Part shown: in pieces, positions 56,194 to 63,874 of the stretch
Layout of the letters: every line of letters starts with the position of its first letter
Numbering within the stretch: position 1 is the stretch's first letter
Assembly (NCBI RefSeq): GCF_000719775.1
Contig: NZ_JOHR01000003.1
Location: 186,001 to 250,000, forward strand
Direction: 5' to 3'
Source of the DNA: Streptomyces sp. NRRL F-5135
Lineage (GTDB): Bacteria; Actinomycetota; Actinomycetes; Streptomycetales; Streptomycetaceae
Length of the DNA stretch: 64,000 bases
The notes under the pieces: model-generated
What the model saw: the letters and a program-made list of their open reading frames with translations, nothing else
Databases searched by the model: none
Told to the model about the DNA's origin: nothing
Made by a program: the position numbers and the translations under genes

Positions 56194-56673
56194 ATGAGCG
56201 ACAACAAGCTGCGCATCGTCGTCGGCTCGGATGACGCCGGTTACGACTACAAGGAAGTACTGAAGAGGGACCTCGAGAACAGCGACCTGGTCGCGGCCGT
56301 CACCGACGTCGGGGTGGACGCCGACGGCCACACGGCCTACCCGACCATCGCCATCGCGGCGGCCGAGATGGTCGCGCGCGGCGAGGCCGACCGGGCGCTC
56401 CTGGTGTGCGGCACCGGCCTCGGCGTGGCCATCGCCGCCAACAAGGTCAGGGGCATCAGGGCGGTCACCGCCCACGACTCCTTCTCCGTCGAGCGCGCGA
56501 TCCTCTCCAACAACGCCCAGGTGCTCACCTTCGGCCAGCGCGTCGTCGGCCTGGAGCTGGCCCGCCGGCTCGCCGCCGAATGGCTCTCCTACCGTTTCGA
56601 CGAGACCTCCGCCTCCGCGGCCAAGGTCCAGCTGATGAACGACTACGAGACCGAGCAGGAAGACGCCGCCTGA
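56194..56673 (+). CDS. derI: D-erythrulose-4-phosphate isomerase (RpiB family), DerI-like
   Basis: 159 aa. RpiB/LacAB family: [15 protein letters not shown] at the N-terminus, [19 protein letters not shown] with the catalytic Cys/Thr region, and [14 protein letters not shown] block ([15 protein letters not shown]). In the L-erythrulose route the RpiB homologue converts D-erythrulose 4-phosphate to D-erythrose 4-phosphate. A ribose-5-phosphate role is less likely in this setting. It is 14 bases after lerK and shares one base with the next gene (TGATG). Confidence 0.85.
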   Translation: MSDNKLRIVVGSDDAGYDYKEVLKRDLENSDLVAAVTDVGVDADGHTAYPTIAIAAAEMVARGEADRALLVCGTGLGVAIAANKVRGIRAVTAHDSFSVERAILSNNAQVLTFGQRVVGLELARRLAAEWLSYRFDETSASAAKVQLMNDYETEQEDAA

Positions 56674-57461
56674 TGTCCGCACCCACCCTGCTCGGGGTGA
56701 GTCTCAAGATGTACTTCGGACATCACGAGACCCTCAACTGGGCCCGTCGCGTCGGCGACCTCGCCGCCCGGCACCCCGCCGTCACGGGCGGCCTGACCGA
56801 GGTGTTCGTCCTGCCGGCCTTCCCCGGCCTCGTCCCCGTGCACAGCGTCCTCGCCGGCACCGGTGTGACCGTCGGCGCGCAGGACCTGGCCACCGAGGAC
56901 CGCGGCCCCTACACCGGCGAGGTCTCGGGGCCGTATCTGAAGGAGATCGGCTGCTCCTACGCCGAGGTCGGCCACGCCGAGCGGCGCCGCCTCTTCGGCG
57001 AGGGGGACACCGTGGTCGCGGCCAAGACGGCCGCGGCGCTGCGCAGCGGACTGACCCCCGTGCTCTGCGTCGGTGAACCCGACCGGGCCGAGCCCGCCGA
57101 GGCCGCCGAGCGCACCGCCACCGAACTGGCCCGGATCCTCGACACCGCCGCGCGGCACGGCGCGGACGCCGGGCGCGTGGTCGTCGCCTACGAACCGCAG
57201 TGGGCCATCGGAGCCCCCGAACCCGCCTCCGCCGAACACATCACCACCGTGTGCGCCGCGCTCACCGACTGGCTGGCCGCGCGCCCCCGTTACGCGGAGA
57301 GCCGGGTCATCTACGGCGGCAGCGCGGGCCCCGGCCTGCTCGGTAGGCTCGGCGACGGCGTGGACGGTCTCTTCCTGGGCCGCTTCGCCCATGACCCGGC
57401 CGCCGTGGGGCTGATCCTGGACGAGATCAGTGCCCGGGGCGCCGTGAAGGCGGGCGCGTGA
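56673..57461 (+). CDS. lerI: L-erythrulose-1-phosphate isomerase (TPI-like), LerI-like
   Basis: 262 aa triose-phosphate-isomerase fold. Catalytic residues are present: Lys12 in SLKMYFG (TPI usually N-W-K-M-N), His101 in VGHAERR (TPI GHSERR) and Glu174 in VAYEPQWAIG; the phosphate loop is YGGSAGPGLLG. The altered first and second motifs are those of the EryH/LerI branch that epimerises L-erythrulose 1-phosphate to D-erythrulose 4-phosphate. TGATG overlaps tie it to both neighbours. Confidence 0.85.
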   Translation: MSAPTLLGVSLKMYFGHHETLNWARRVGDLAARHPAVTGGLTEVFVLPAFPGLVPVHSVLAGTGVTVGAQDLATEDRGPYTGEVSGPYLKEIGCSYAEVGHAERRRLFGEGDTVVAAKTAAALRSGLTPVLCVGEPDRAEPAEAAERTATELARILDTAARHGADAGRVVVAYEPQWAIGAPEPASAEHITTVCAALTDWLAARPRYAESRVIYGGSAGPGLLGRLGDGVDGLFLGRFAHDPAAVGLILDEISARGAVKAGA

Positions 57462-58261
57462 TGGCGTACGGACTGAGCACCTACTGCTACTTCTGGCGGA
57501 TCTCCGCGCGGGCCCCGCGGCCGCTGACCGTCGAGGAGATGCTCCGCGACGCCCGGGAACTGGGGGCGGAGGTCTTCCAGATCTGCGACTACGCGCCCAT
57601 CGAGACCCACGACGACACCCGGCTCGCGGCCATCCGGGCCACCGCCGAGGACCTGGGCATCGCGCTGGAACTGGGCACCCGGGGCATCCGCCCCGGCCAT
57701 CTCTCCACGTACCTCGGACTGGCGGAGAAGCTGGGCGCCCGCTTCGTCCGTTCGATGCTGAACACCGCCGGGCACCGGCCGGGCACCGCCGAGGCGACCG
57801 GCCTCCTGCGCGAGAGCGTCCCCCGGTACGCGGAGCGCGGGGTCACCCTCGGCCTGGAGACCTACGAACAGGTCTCCACCGACGACCTCCTGGCGGTCGT
57901 CCGGGCCGTCGACGACCCGCACCTGGGCGTCGTCCTGGACCCGGGCAACTGCGTCGCCCGCCTGGAGCACCCGAGGGCCGTCGTCGAGGCCACGGCACCG
58001 TACGTGGTGAACATCCACGTCAAGGACTTCGCCTTCAGCCGGCGGGACGGCTGGGTCGGTTTCACCTATGCCGGCTGCCCGCTCGGCGAAGGACTGCTCG
58101 ACTACGCCCACATGGTGCACACCGTGCGGCCCGAGCAGCGCGGGATCAACCAGATCGCCGAGCACTGGCTTCCCTGGCAGGACGAGGGTTTCGAGACGAC
58201 CGCCCGGATCGAGGACCAGTGGACCCGGCACAGCATCAACACACTTCTGAGGAGCAAGTAA
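57461..58261 (+). CDS. oiaC: 3-oxo-isoapionate decarboxylase (OiaC-like), TIM-barrel
   Basis: 266 aa; ATG 57461 shares its A with the lerI stop (a GTG three bases earlier is possible). Xylose-isomerase-like/AP-endonuclease-2 TIM barrel: LSTYCYFWRI, LGLETYEQVSTDDLLAVV with a metal Glu, GVVLDPGNCVARLEHP with Asp, and NIHVKDFAF with His/Asp. Metal ligands Glu, Asp, His and Glu are in the expected strands. In the D-apionate pathway a protein of this fold decarboxylates 3-oxo-isoapionate to L-erythrulose. The assignment rests mainly on the neighbouring ApnO-, LerK-, LerI- and DerI-like genes. Confidence 0.72.
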   Translation: MAYGLSTYCYFWRISARAPRPLTVEEMLRDARELGAEVFQICDYAPIETHDDTRLAAIRATAEDLGIALELGTRGIRPGHLSTYLGLAEKLGARFVRSMLNTAGHRPGTAEATGLLRESVPRYAERGVTLGLETYEQVSTDDLLAVVRAVDDPHLGVVLDPGNCVARLEHPRAVVEATAPYVVNIHVKDFAFSRRDGWVGFTYAGCPLGEGLLDYAHMVHTVRPEQRGINQIAEHWLPWQDEGFETTARIEDQWTRHSINTLLRSK

Positions 58262-59118
58262 TGGCCACCGAGAACAAGACCGTCGCCGTCATCGGCGCCG
58301 CAGGCAAGATGGGCCAGCGCGTCTCCAACAATCTCGTCAAGAGCGACTTCACGGTCCTGTTCGCCGAGAACTCGGCCAAGGGCCAGGAGCTCATCACCGG
58401 TCTCGGCCGGCAGCTGACGGACTCCGCCGAGGCCGCGGCCCGCGCCGACGTGGTGATCCTGGCCGTGCCGGACGTCGTCCTCGGCACGGTCTCCGAGCAG
58501 CTCGTCCCGCTGATGAAGCCGGGCGCGGTGCTGCTCACCCTCGACCCGGCCGCCGCCTACGCGGGCCTGCTCGCCCGCCGCGACGACGTGCACAACGCCT
58601 GCGCCCACCCCTGTCACCCCTCCGTCTTCCTGGAGCGCACCACCAAGGAGGAGTACGCGGACACCTTCGGCGGGATCGCCGCGCCCCAGGAGGTCGTCGC
58701 GGCCTTCGAAGGGGCGGACCCGGCGGCCCAGGAGCTGACCGAGTCCGTGGTCCGCACGATGTACGCGCCGGTCGTGGACGTGCACTGGGTGACGGTCAAG
58801 CAGCTCGCCGTCCTGGAGCCGACGCTGGTGGAGACCATCGCCTGCATGGTGGGCGCGCTGCTCACCGAGGCGCTGCACGAGACGGTCCACACGGTGGGTG
58901 TGCCGGAGGCGGCGGCCCGCGCCATGCTCCTCGGCCACACCCAGGTCGCCCTCGCCAACACGCTCAAGGGCGACAACCCCTTCTCGGACGCGTGCCTGAT
59001 CGCCATGGACTACGGCCGCGAGTCGATCGTCAAGGACGACTGGAAGAAGGTCTTCGACGACGAGGAGCTCGACAAGGTCATCACGCGCATGCTGCGGATC
59101 AAGGAGATCAGGCGCTGA
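58261..59118 (+). CDS. apnO: D-apionate oxidoisomerase (ApnO-like)
   Basis: 285 aa; TAATG overlap with oiaC and GAGGAG upstream. Rossmann domain VAVIGAAGKMGQRVSNNL, then a helical PGDH_C-type domain with AHPCHPSVF, TFGGIAAPQEVV, VKQLAVLEPTLVETIACMV and NPFSDACLIAMDYGR. These blocks match what I recall of D-apionate oxidoisomerase, which oxidises D-apionate with NAD+ and shifts its hydroxymethyl group to give 3-oxo-isoapionate. Last gene of the operon; a strong terminator follows. Confidence 0.78.
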   Translation: MATENKTVAVIGAAGKMGQRVSNNLVKSDFTVLFAENSAKGQELITGLGRQLTDSAEAAARADVVILAVPDVVLGTVSEQLVPLMKPGAVLLTLDPAAAYAGLLARRDDVHNACAHPCHPSVFLERTTKEEYADTFGGIAAPQEVVAAFEGADPAAQELTESVVRTMYAPVVDVHWVTVKQLAVLEPTLVETIACMVGALLTEALHETVHTVGVPEAAARAMLLGHTQVALANTLKGDNPFSDACLIAMDYGRESIVKDDWKKVFDDEELDKVITRMLRIKEIRR

Positions 59119-59199
59119 CCGCATCGCGCCGCATCGCGCGACACCGCGCCGGGGCCGCGCCCCGCGCCCGCCGGCCTTCGGCGAGCGGCGCCACGACCA

Positions 59200-59242
59200 C
59201 CGCCGGGGCGGTGGGGGGACGAGCCCCTCACCGCCCCGGCGG
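59200..59242 (+). terminator. Strong hairpin terminator after apnO
   Basis: CCGCCGGGGCGGTG (59200-59213) pairs perfectly with CACCGCCCCGGCGG (59229-59242); inside, GGGG and CCCC can extend the stem. TTTCC follows. It ends the apionate operon 82 bases after its last stop. Confidence 0.85.
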
Positions 59243-59284
59243 TTTCCGCCCGGCCGCGGCGGGCGCGAGGCCGCGCAGGTGGGC

Positions 59285-59344
59285 TTGACCGTGGACGACG
59301 CCCGGGATGAAATGCGGTGGGCCGGCGGAGAAAACGCTTTCTCC
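59285..59344 (+). promoter_or_regulatory. GH51 promoter with LacI-type operator
   Basis: TTGACC (59285-59290) and TGAAAT (59308-59313) are 17 bases apart. Directly downstream, GGAGAAAACGCTTTCTCC (59327-59344) is a 7+4+7 inverted repeat with the central CG step typical of LacI-family operators. A repressor there would cover the transcription start. No LacI gene is adjacent, so the repressor acts from elsewhere. Confidence 0.7.
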
Positions 59345-59383
59345 CTGCCGTGGCGCCGATGAACCGACCCCGAGAAGGGCCTC

Positions 59384-60904
59384 ATGAACCAGTCCGCGAA
59401 GCTCGTCCTCGACCCCGCCTTCACCGTGGGCACCGTCGATCCCCGCCTCTTCGGCTCCTTCGTCGAACACCTCGGCCGCTGCGTCTACACCGGCATCTTC
59501 GAACCGGACCACCCCCGCGCGGACGAGTCGGGCCTGCGGACGGACGTTCTGGCCCTGGTCCGGGAACTCGGCGTCACCACGATCCGCTACCCCGGCGGCA
59601 ACTTCGTCTCCGGCTACCGGTGGGAGGACGGCACCGGCCCGGTCGAGGAGCGCCCCCGCCGGCTGGACCTCGCCTGGCGGTCCACCGAGACCAACCGGTT
59701 CGGGCTCGGGGAGTACATCGCGTTCCTGCGCGAGGTGGGCCCCCAGGCCGAGCCCATGATGGCGGTGAACCTCGGCACCCGCGGCGTCGCCGAGGCCCTC
59801 GAACTCCAGGAGTACGCCAACCACCCGGGGGGCACCGCCCTGTCCGACCGGCGGATCGCCCACGGCGACAAGGACCCGTACGGCATCAAGCTGTGGTGCC
59901 TGGGCAACGAGATGGACGGACCCTGGCAGACCGGTCACAAGACCGCGGAGGAGTACGGCCGGCTCGCCGCCGAGACCGCGCGCGCCATGCGGCAGTTCGA
60001 CCCGGGCGTCGAACTCGTCGCCTGCGGCAGTTCCAACCAGGGCATGCCCACGTTCGCGGCGTGGGAGGCCAAGGTCCTGGAGGAGACCTACGACCTCGTC
60101 GACTACATCTCCCTGCACTCGTACTACGAGGAGCGCGACGGCGACCGTGACTCCTTCCTGGCCTCCGCCGTCGACATGGAGTCCTTCATCGAGAACGTCG
60201 TGGCCACCTGCGACCACATCGGCGCGCGGCTGAAGTCCAAGAAGAAGATCAACCTGTCGTTCGACGAGTGGAACGTCTGGTACATGAACCGGCCCAACCC
60301 GCATCCGGTCACGGACTGGCAGGAGGCCCCGCGGCTGCTGGAGGACGTCTACTCCGTCACAGACGCGGTCGTCTTCGGGTCGCTGCTCATCGCCCTCCTG
60401 CGCCACGCCGACCGGGTCACCGTCGCCTGCCTCGCGCAGTTGGTCAATGTGATCGCCCCCATCATGACCGAGCCCGGCGGCCCCGCCTGGCGGCAGACGA
60501 CGTTCTACCCGTTCGCCCAGGCCTCCGCGTACGGCCGGGGCCGGGTGCTGCGGACCGCGGTCGAGTCCCCGGCGCACGAGACGGCGGCGTACGGCGAGGT
60601 ACCGCTCCTGCACACCACCGCCGTCCAGGACGAGACCACGGGCGCGGTCACGGTCTTCGCCGTCAACCGCCACCAGCGCGAGGGGCTGCCCCTGGAGATC
60701 GACCTGCGCGCGGCCGGCGTCACCGCCCTCGTGGAGCACTCCGTGCTGGCCGACGCCGACCCGGAAGCCCGCAACACCCTGGCCGAACCGGAGCGGGTCG
60801 TCCCGCACCCGGCCCGGGGCACGGCCCTGGAAGGCGGTGTCCTGCGCGCCACCCTGGAGCCGCTGTCCTGGAACGTGATCCGGCTGGGAACGTCGTCCGG
60901 CTGA
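59384..60904 (+). CDS. GH51 alpha-L-arabinofuranosidase, intracellular
   Basis: 506 aa, ATG preceded by GAGAAGGG. GH51 barrel: GSFVEHLGRCVYTGIFEPDH (start of the domain), IRYPGGNFVSGY, acid/base Glu176 in CLGNEMDGPWQ and nucleophile Glu295 in SFDEWNVWY; the C-terminal beta-sandwich ends LSWNVIRLG. No signal peptide, so it removes arabinose from short imported arabino-oligosaccharides. It has its own promoter and is separated from the apionate operon by a terminator, yet both deal with plant cell-wall sugars. Confidence 0.95.
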   Translation: MNQSAKLVLDPAFTVGTVDPRLFGSFVEHLGRCVYTGIFEPDHPRADESGLRTDVLALVRELGVTTIRYPGGNFVSGYRWEDGTGPVEERPRRLDLAWRSTETNRFGLGEYIAFLREVGPQAEPMMAVNLGTRGVAEALELQEYANHPGGTALSDRRIAHGDKDPYGIKLWCLGNEMDGPWQTGHKTAEEYGRLAAETARAMRQFDPGVELVACGSSNQGMPTFAAWEAKVLEETYDLVDYISLHSYYEERDGDRDSFLASAVDMESFIENVVATCDHIGARLKSKKKINLSFDEWNVWYMNRPNPHPVTDWQEAPRLLEDVYSVTDAVVFGSLLIALLRHADRVTVACLAQLVNVIAPIMTEPGGPAWRQTTFYPFAQASAYGRGRVLRTAVESPAHETAAYGEVPLLHTTAVQDETTGAVTVFAVNRHQREGLPLEIDLRAAGVTALVEHSVLADADPEARNTLAEPERVVPHPARGTALEGGVLRATLEPLSWNVIRLGTSSG

Positions 60905-60972
60905 GAGCGCGGGGACCGGGCACGCGCCCCGGCCACCGTGATCCCGGTGTCCGGGGGCGAAACCGGACACCG

Positions 60973-61027
60973 GGTACCGAACGGTCCCCAAGGCCCGCTT
61001 TTCCTTTCCGGTACCTGTTAGGTACCG
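60973..61027. promoter_or_regulatory. Triplicate GGTACC sites at toxin-antitoxin promoter
   Basis: GGTACC occurs at 60973-60978, 61010-61015 and 61021-61026; the last two form the 7+5+7 inverted repeat CGGTACC-TGTTA-GGTACCG (61009-61027), ending 8 bases before the antitoxin ATG. TAGGTA (61019-61024) could be a -10, giving a leaderless or nearly leaderless transcript, as no ribosome site precedes the ATG. Such sites usually bind the antitoxin itself. Confidence 0.6.
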
Positions 61028-61034
61028 TGGATGC

Positions 61035-61274
61035 ATGCCATCACTCAACATCAGCTTCACCGAGGACGAGCTGGACGCGGTCCGCGCGGCGGCGGCCGCC
61101 GAGGGCAAGTCGCTCAAGCAGTACGTCCACGACCTGCCGCTGCGGGAGCAGCAGCGGCTGCAGTTCGTCCGCTACGCCGTGGGCTGGGGCGAGCGGCACA
61201 GGGGCGAGTTCGACGAGGCGTTCGCCAACGAGGTGCCACCCGCCCGGGCGGACGGGCGGGTGGAAGCCGCCTGA
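61035..61274 (+). CDS. Antitoxin of Fic/Doc-type pair
   Basis: 79 aa. MPSLNISFTEDELDAVRAAA at the start resembles ribbon-helix-helix (Arc/MetJ-type) antitoxins: a beta strand then two helices (ELDAVRAAAAAEGKSLKQYV). The C-terminal half is helical and acidic and probably covers the toxin. The start is fixed by the family-like N-terminus, although another ATG lies 4 bases upstream in a different frame. It overlaps the toxin ATG by one base (TGATG), the usual arrangement. Confidence 0.8.
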   Translation: MPSLNISFTEDELDAVRAAAAAEGKSLKQYVHDLPLREQQRLQFVRYAVGWGERHRGEFDEAFANEVPPARADGRVEAA

Positions 61275-61651
61275 TGGCAGACCTGTTCATCGACGTGGCC
61301 TGGCTCCTGGACGTCCAGGAACAGGCCGTGCCGGAAGACGTCTCGGTGGCCGACTACTCGGCACTGGTCGCTGCCGTCGCCCGGCACAGGACCCGGATCC
61401 CGCGCCCGGCCACCAGCGACCCGGACGTGGCCTGGCGGGCGGCGGCCCTCCTGCACACCCTCGTACGGCTGGAACCCCTGCCGTACCGCAACAGCCTGTA
61501 CGCCTGCCAGGTGGCCGCCGCGTACATGCACGCCTCGGGGGAGGGCATCGACCCGCCCTACGGCGCGCTGGTCGAACTCGTGCGGTCCGTCCAGGGCGGC
61601 AAGGTCTCCGTCTACCAGGTGGCCGAGCACCTGCGCGGCTGGCGCATCTGA
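61274..61651 (+). CDS. Fic/Doc-like toxin with degenerate active-site motif
   Basis: 125 aa, about the length of Doc. Helical fold with DVAWLLDVQE and DVAWRAAALLHTLVRLEPLP before the active-site helix. Where Doc has HPFxDGNKRTA this protein has PLPYRNSLYACQVAAAYM: the catalytic His and the G-N-K phosphate loop are not conserved, only one Asn remains. Proteins like this accompany the same antitoxin type in streptomycetes. It may be an inactive or differently acting toxin. The C-terminus GGKVSVYQVAEHLRGWRI is well formed, so the gene does not look decayed. Confidence 0.72.
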   Translation: MADLFIDVAWLLDVQEQAVPEDVSVADYSALVAAVARHRTRIPRPATSDPDVAWRAAALLHTLVRLEPLPYRNSLYACQVAAAYMHASGEGIDPPYGALVELVRSVQGGKVSVYQVAEHLRGWRI

Positions 61652-61655
61652 CCAC

Positions 61656-62393
61656 TCAGCCGTCCTGCGGCTGGGGCACCGCCTCGGGACGTGCCCGCGG
61701 CGTCCGGGGGGCCCGCGGCGCGTCACCGTCCGCCTGGTGCGCGCCGCGTGCCCGCCGGTCCTCCGGCCCGCCGCGAGGCAGCTCCCCGACGGGCCGCTCC
61801 CCGCGTGCCCGGTCGGGCGCCGGGCGGCGGTCCACCCGTTCCAACAGCGTTCCCACGGCCTCCAGGACCAGGGAACTCACCTCGGCCGGGTCCGCCGTGG
61901 ACAGTGGCTCCTTGGGCGCCACCACCCGCAGCAGCCCGATGCCCACCACCCAGGCAAGCACCAGATCGGCGCGCAGCGCCGCGTTCGGTGCGTCGGTCAG
62001 TGTGATCAGAGCCCGTGCGTACTCCTCGCCGAGCTCGCGGCGCACGGACGACACCGCCCCGGTGTCCCCGCTCGACCGGAGGAACGCCTCCAGGGACGCG
62101 TCACGCTCGGCCGCGGGCGCGAGCAGGCCCTCCAGGACCGCCGCCAGGATCCCCCCGGCGGGCGTACCGGCCAGCAACTCCCGGCCCACCCCGGCCATCA
62201 CCTGCTCGAACAGCCCCTCCTTGGAGCCGAAGTAGCGGAAGACCAGGGCCTGGTTCACCTCGGCGCGGCGCGCGATGTCCCGGACCGTCGTGCCCTCGAA
62301 ACCGCGCTCGGCGAACAGCGCCGCCGCGGCGTCGAGCAGTGCCTGCCTGGTCGCGGCGGCGTCGCGCCGCGCTCCCGCCCCCCGCTGGGCCAT
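61656..62393 (-). CDS. TetR-family regulator
   Basis: 245 aa from ATG 62393 after GGGAGG; the open frame extends 18 codons more without a ribosome site. The N-terminal helix-turn-helix region is [37 protein letters not shown] and [10 protein letters not shown]. The effector domain ends near residue 185; about 55 residues of Arg/Pro/Glu-rich tail follow. It is divergent from the P450 gene and probably controls it through the repeat at 62554. The toxin stop is only 4 bases from its own stop (tail to tail). Confidence 0.9.
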   Translation of the reverse strand: MAQRGAGARRDAAATRQALLDAAAALFAERGFEGTTVRDIARRAEVNQALVFRYFGSKEGLFEQVMAGVGRELLAGTPAGGILAAVLEGLLAPAAERDASLEAFLRSSGDTGAVSSVRRELGEEYARALITLTDAPNAALRADLVLAWVVGIGLLRVVAPKEPLSTADPAEVSSLVLEAVGTLLERVDRRPAPDRARGERPVGELPRGGPEDRRARGAHQADGDAPRAPRTPRARPEAVPQPQDG

Positions 62394-62553
62394 GCCGTAC
62401 CTCCCGTACACCGGACTGCGGACACCGTAGTACCGCGCCGGGCCCAACGCGTCCGGGCGATCGCTCCGCAGGGGCTGTTCAGCGACTCCGCCGAACGGCC
62501 CAGGAGCGGGCGGACGGGGCCCCGTTGACGCGGGAGTAGGGCCCTCCTACGTT

Positions 62554-62571
62554 TGTAATCGTGCGCTTACA
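62554..62571. promoter_or_regulatory. TGTAA-N8-TTACA inverted repeat, candidate TetR operator
   Basis: TGTAA (62554-62558) and TTACA (62567-62571) form an inverted repeat in the 274-base divergent region of the TetR and P450 genes. It is the most AT-rich part of that region. A TetR-type dimer could bind here and govern both directions. Confidence 0.6.
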
Positions 62572-62667
62572 TGGTGGCTGCACGCGTTTGTGCGGCGTGC
62601 GGTGGCCATGGCGCGTGCACGTACGTCCCTGTCCAGTGCCCACACGACTCGCGATCGGGGCCCATCG

Positions 62668-63870
62668 ATGACCGAGGTACAGCACGCACCCGCCGAACCC
62701 GTCAGCTATCCGTTCAACACCTCCGAGGGGATCGGCCTGTCGGACGCGTACGAACGGGCCCGTGAGCAGCCCGGACTGCTCAGGGTCCAGCTCCCCTACG
62801 GCGAGCCGGCCTGGCTGGCCACCCGCTACGCCGACGCCCGTTTCGTGCTGGGCGACCGCCGCTTCAGCCGGGCCGCGGAGCGGGACCACGACGACCCGCC
62901 CCGGCCGATGCCCGCGAAGCGCACCGGCGGGATCCTCTCCATGGACCCGCCCGACCACACGCGGCTGCGCACGCTCGTGACCAAGGCGTTCACGGTGCAC
63001 CGCATGGAGAAGATGCGGCCCGACATCGCCCGGCTCGCCGACGACCTCGTCGACGGACTGATCGAGACCGGCCCGCCGGCCGACCTGGTCGAGGACTACG
63101 CGCTGCCGATCCCGGTCGCCGTGATCTGTCAGATGCTCGGTGTCCCGGTGGCGGACCGGCCGCTGTTCCGGGAGTGGAGCGACGCCGCGCTGTCCACCAG
63201 CCGGCTGACCGCCGAGGAGTTCCTGGCCAAACGGCAGGAGCTGACCGACTACATGGCGGGACTGGTGGCCCAGCACCGCGCGAAGCCCGCCGACGACCTG
63301 ATGTCCGCCCTCATCGAGGCGCGCGACGTCGGTGACCGGCTCTCCGAGACCGAGCTGATCGACATGTGCGTCGGCCTGCTGGTGGCCGGTCACGAGACCA
63401 CGGCGAGCCAGATCCCCAACTTCGTCCACGTCCTGCTGGACCACCCGGACCAGATGCGGCTGCTCGGCGAACGGCCCGAGCTGATCGCGGGCGCGGTGGA
63501 GGAGCTGATGCGGTTCGTACCGCTCGGCGCCGGAGCCGCCTTCCCCCGGTACGCCACGGAGGACATCGAGGTCGGCGGCACGCTCGTCAGGGCGGGGGAG
63601 CCGGTGCTGGTCGCGACCGGCGCGGCCAACCGGGACGCGATCCGCTTCAGCGCGCCGGGCGTCCTGGACGTCGAGCGCCGGCAGGTCCAGCACCTCGGTT
63701 TCGGCCACGGTGTGCACCACTGTCTCGGCGCGCCCCTGGCCCGGGTCGAGCTCCAGGAGGCGCTGCGCGCGCTGCTCACCCGGCTGCCGGGGCTGCGTCT
63801 GGCCGGCGACGTCGTCTGGAAGGACCAGATGCTCGTCCGGGGCCCGCGCACCATGCCGGTGGGGTGGTGA
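62668..63870 (+). CDS. Cytochrome P450 (CYP, actinobacterial class I)
   Basis: 400 aa. ATG 62668 gives the usual short N-terminus; earlier in-frame starts have no family similarity. I-helix AGHETT (240-245) with acid-Thr pair, K-helix ExxR in VEELMR, and heme loop FGHGVHHCLGAPLAR with Cys352 as ligand. It is soluble and needs a ferredoxin and reductase; a ferredoxin gene follows 4 bases later. The substrate cannot be read. Flanking TetR gene and operator suggest induction by a small hydrophobic compound. Confidence 0.95.
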   Translation: MTEVQHAPAEPVSYPFNTSEGIGLSDAYERAREQPGLLRVQLPYGEPAWLATRYADARFVLGDRRFSRAAERDHDDPPRPMPAKRTGGILSMDPPDHTRLRTLVTKAFTVHRMEKMRPDIARLADDLVDGLIETGPPADLVEDYALPIPVAVICQMLGVPVADRPLFREWSDAALSTSRLTAEEFLAKRQELTDYMAGLVAQHRAKPADDLMSALIEARDVGDRLSETELIDMCVGLLVAGHETTASQIPNFVHVLLDHPDQMRLLGERPELIAGAVEELMRFVPLGAGAAFPRYATEDIEVGGTLVRAGEPVLVATGAANRDAIRFSAPGVLDVERRQVQHLGFGHGVHHCLGAPLARVELQEALRALLTRLPGLRLAGDVVWKDQMLVRGPRTMPVGW

Positions 63871-63874
63871 GCCG

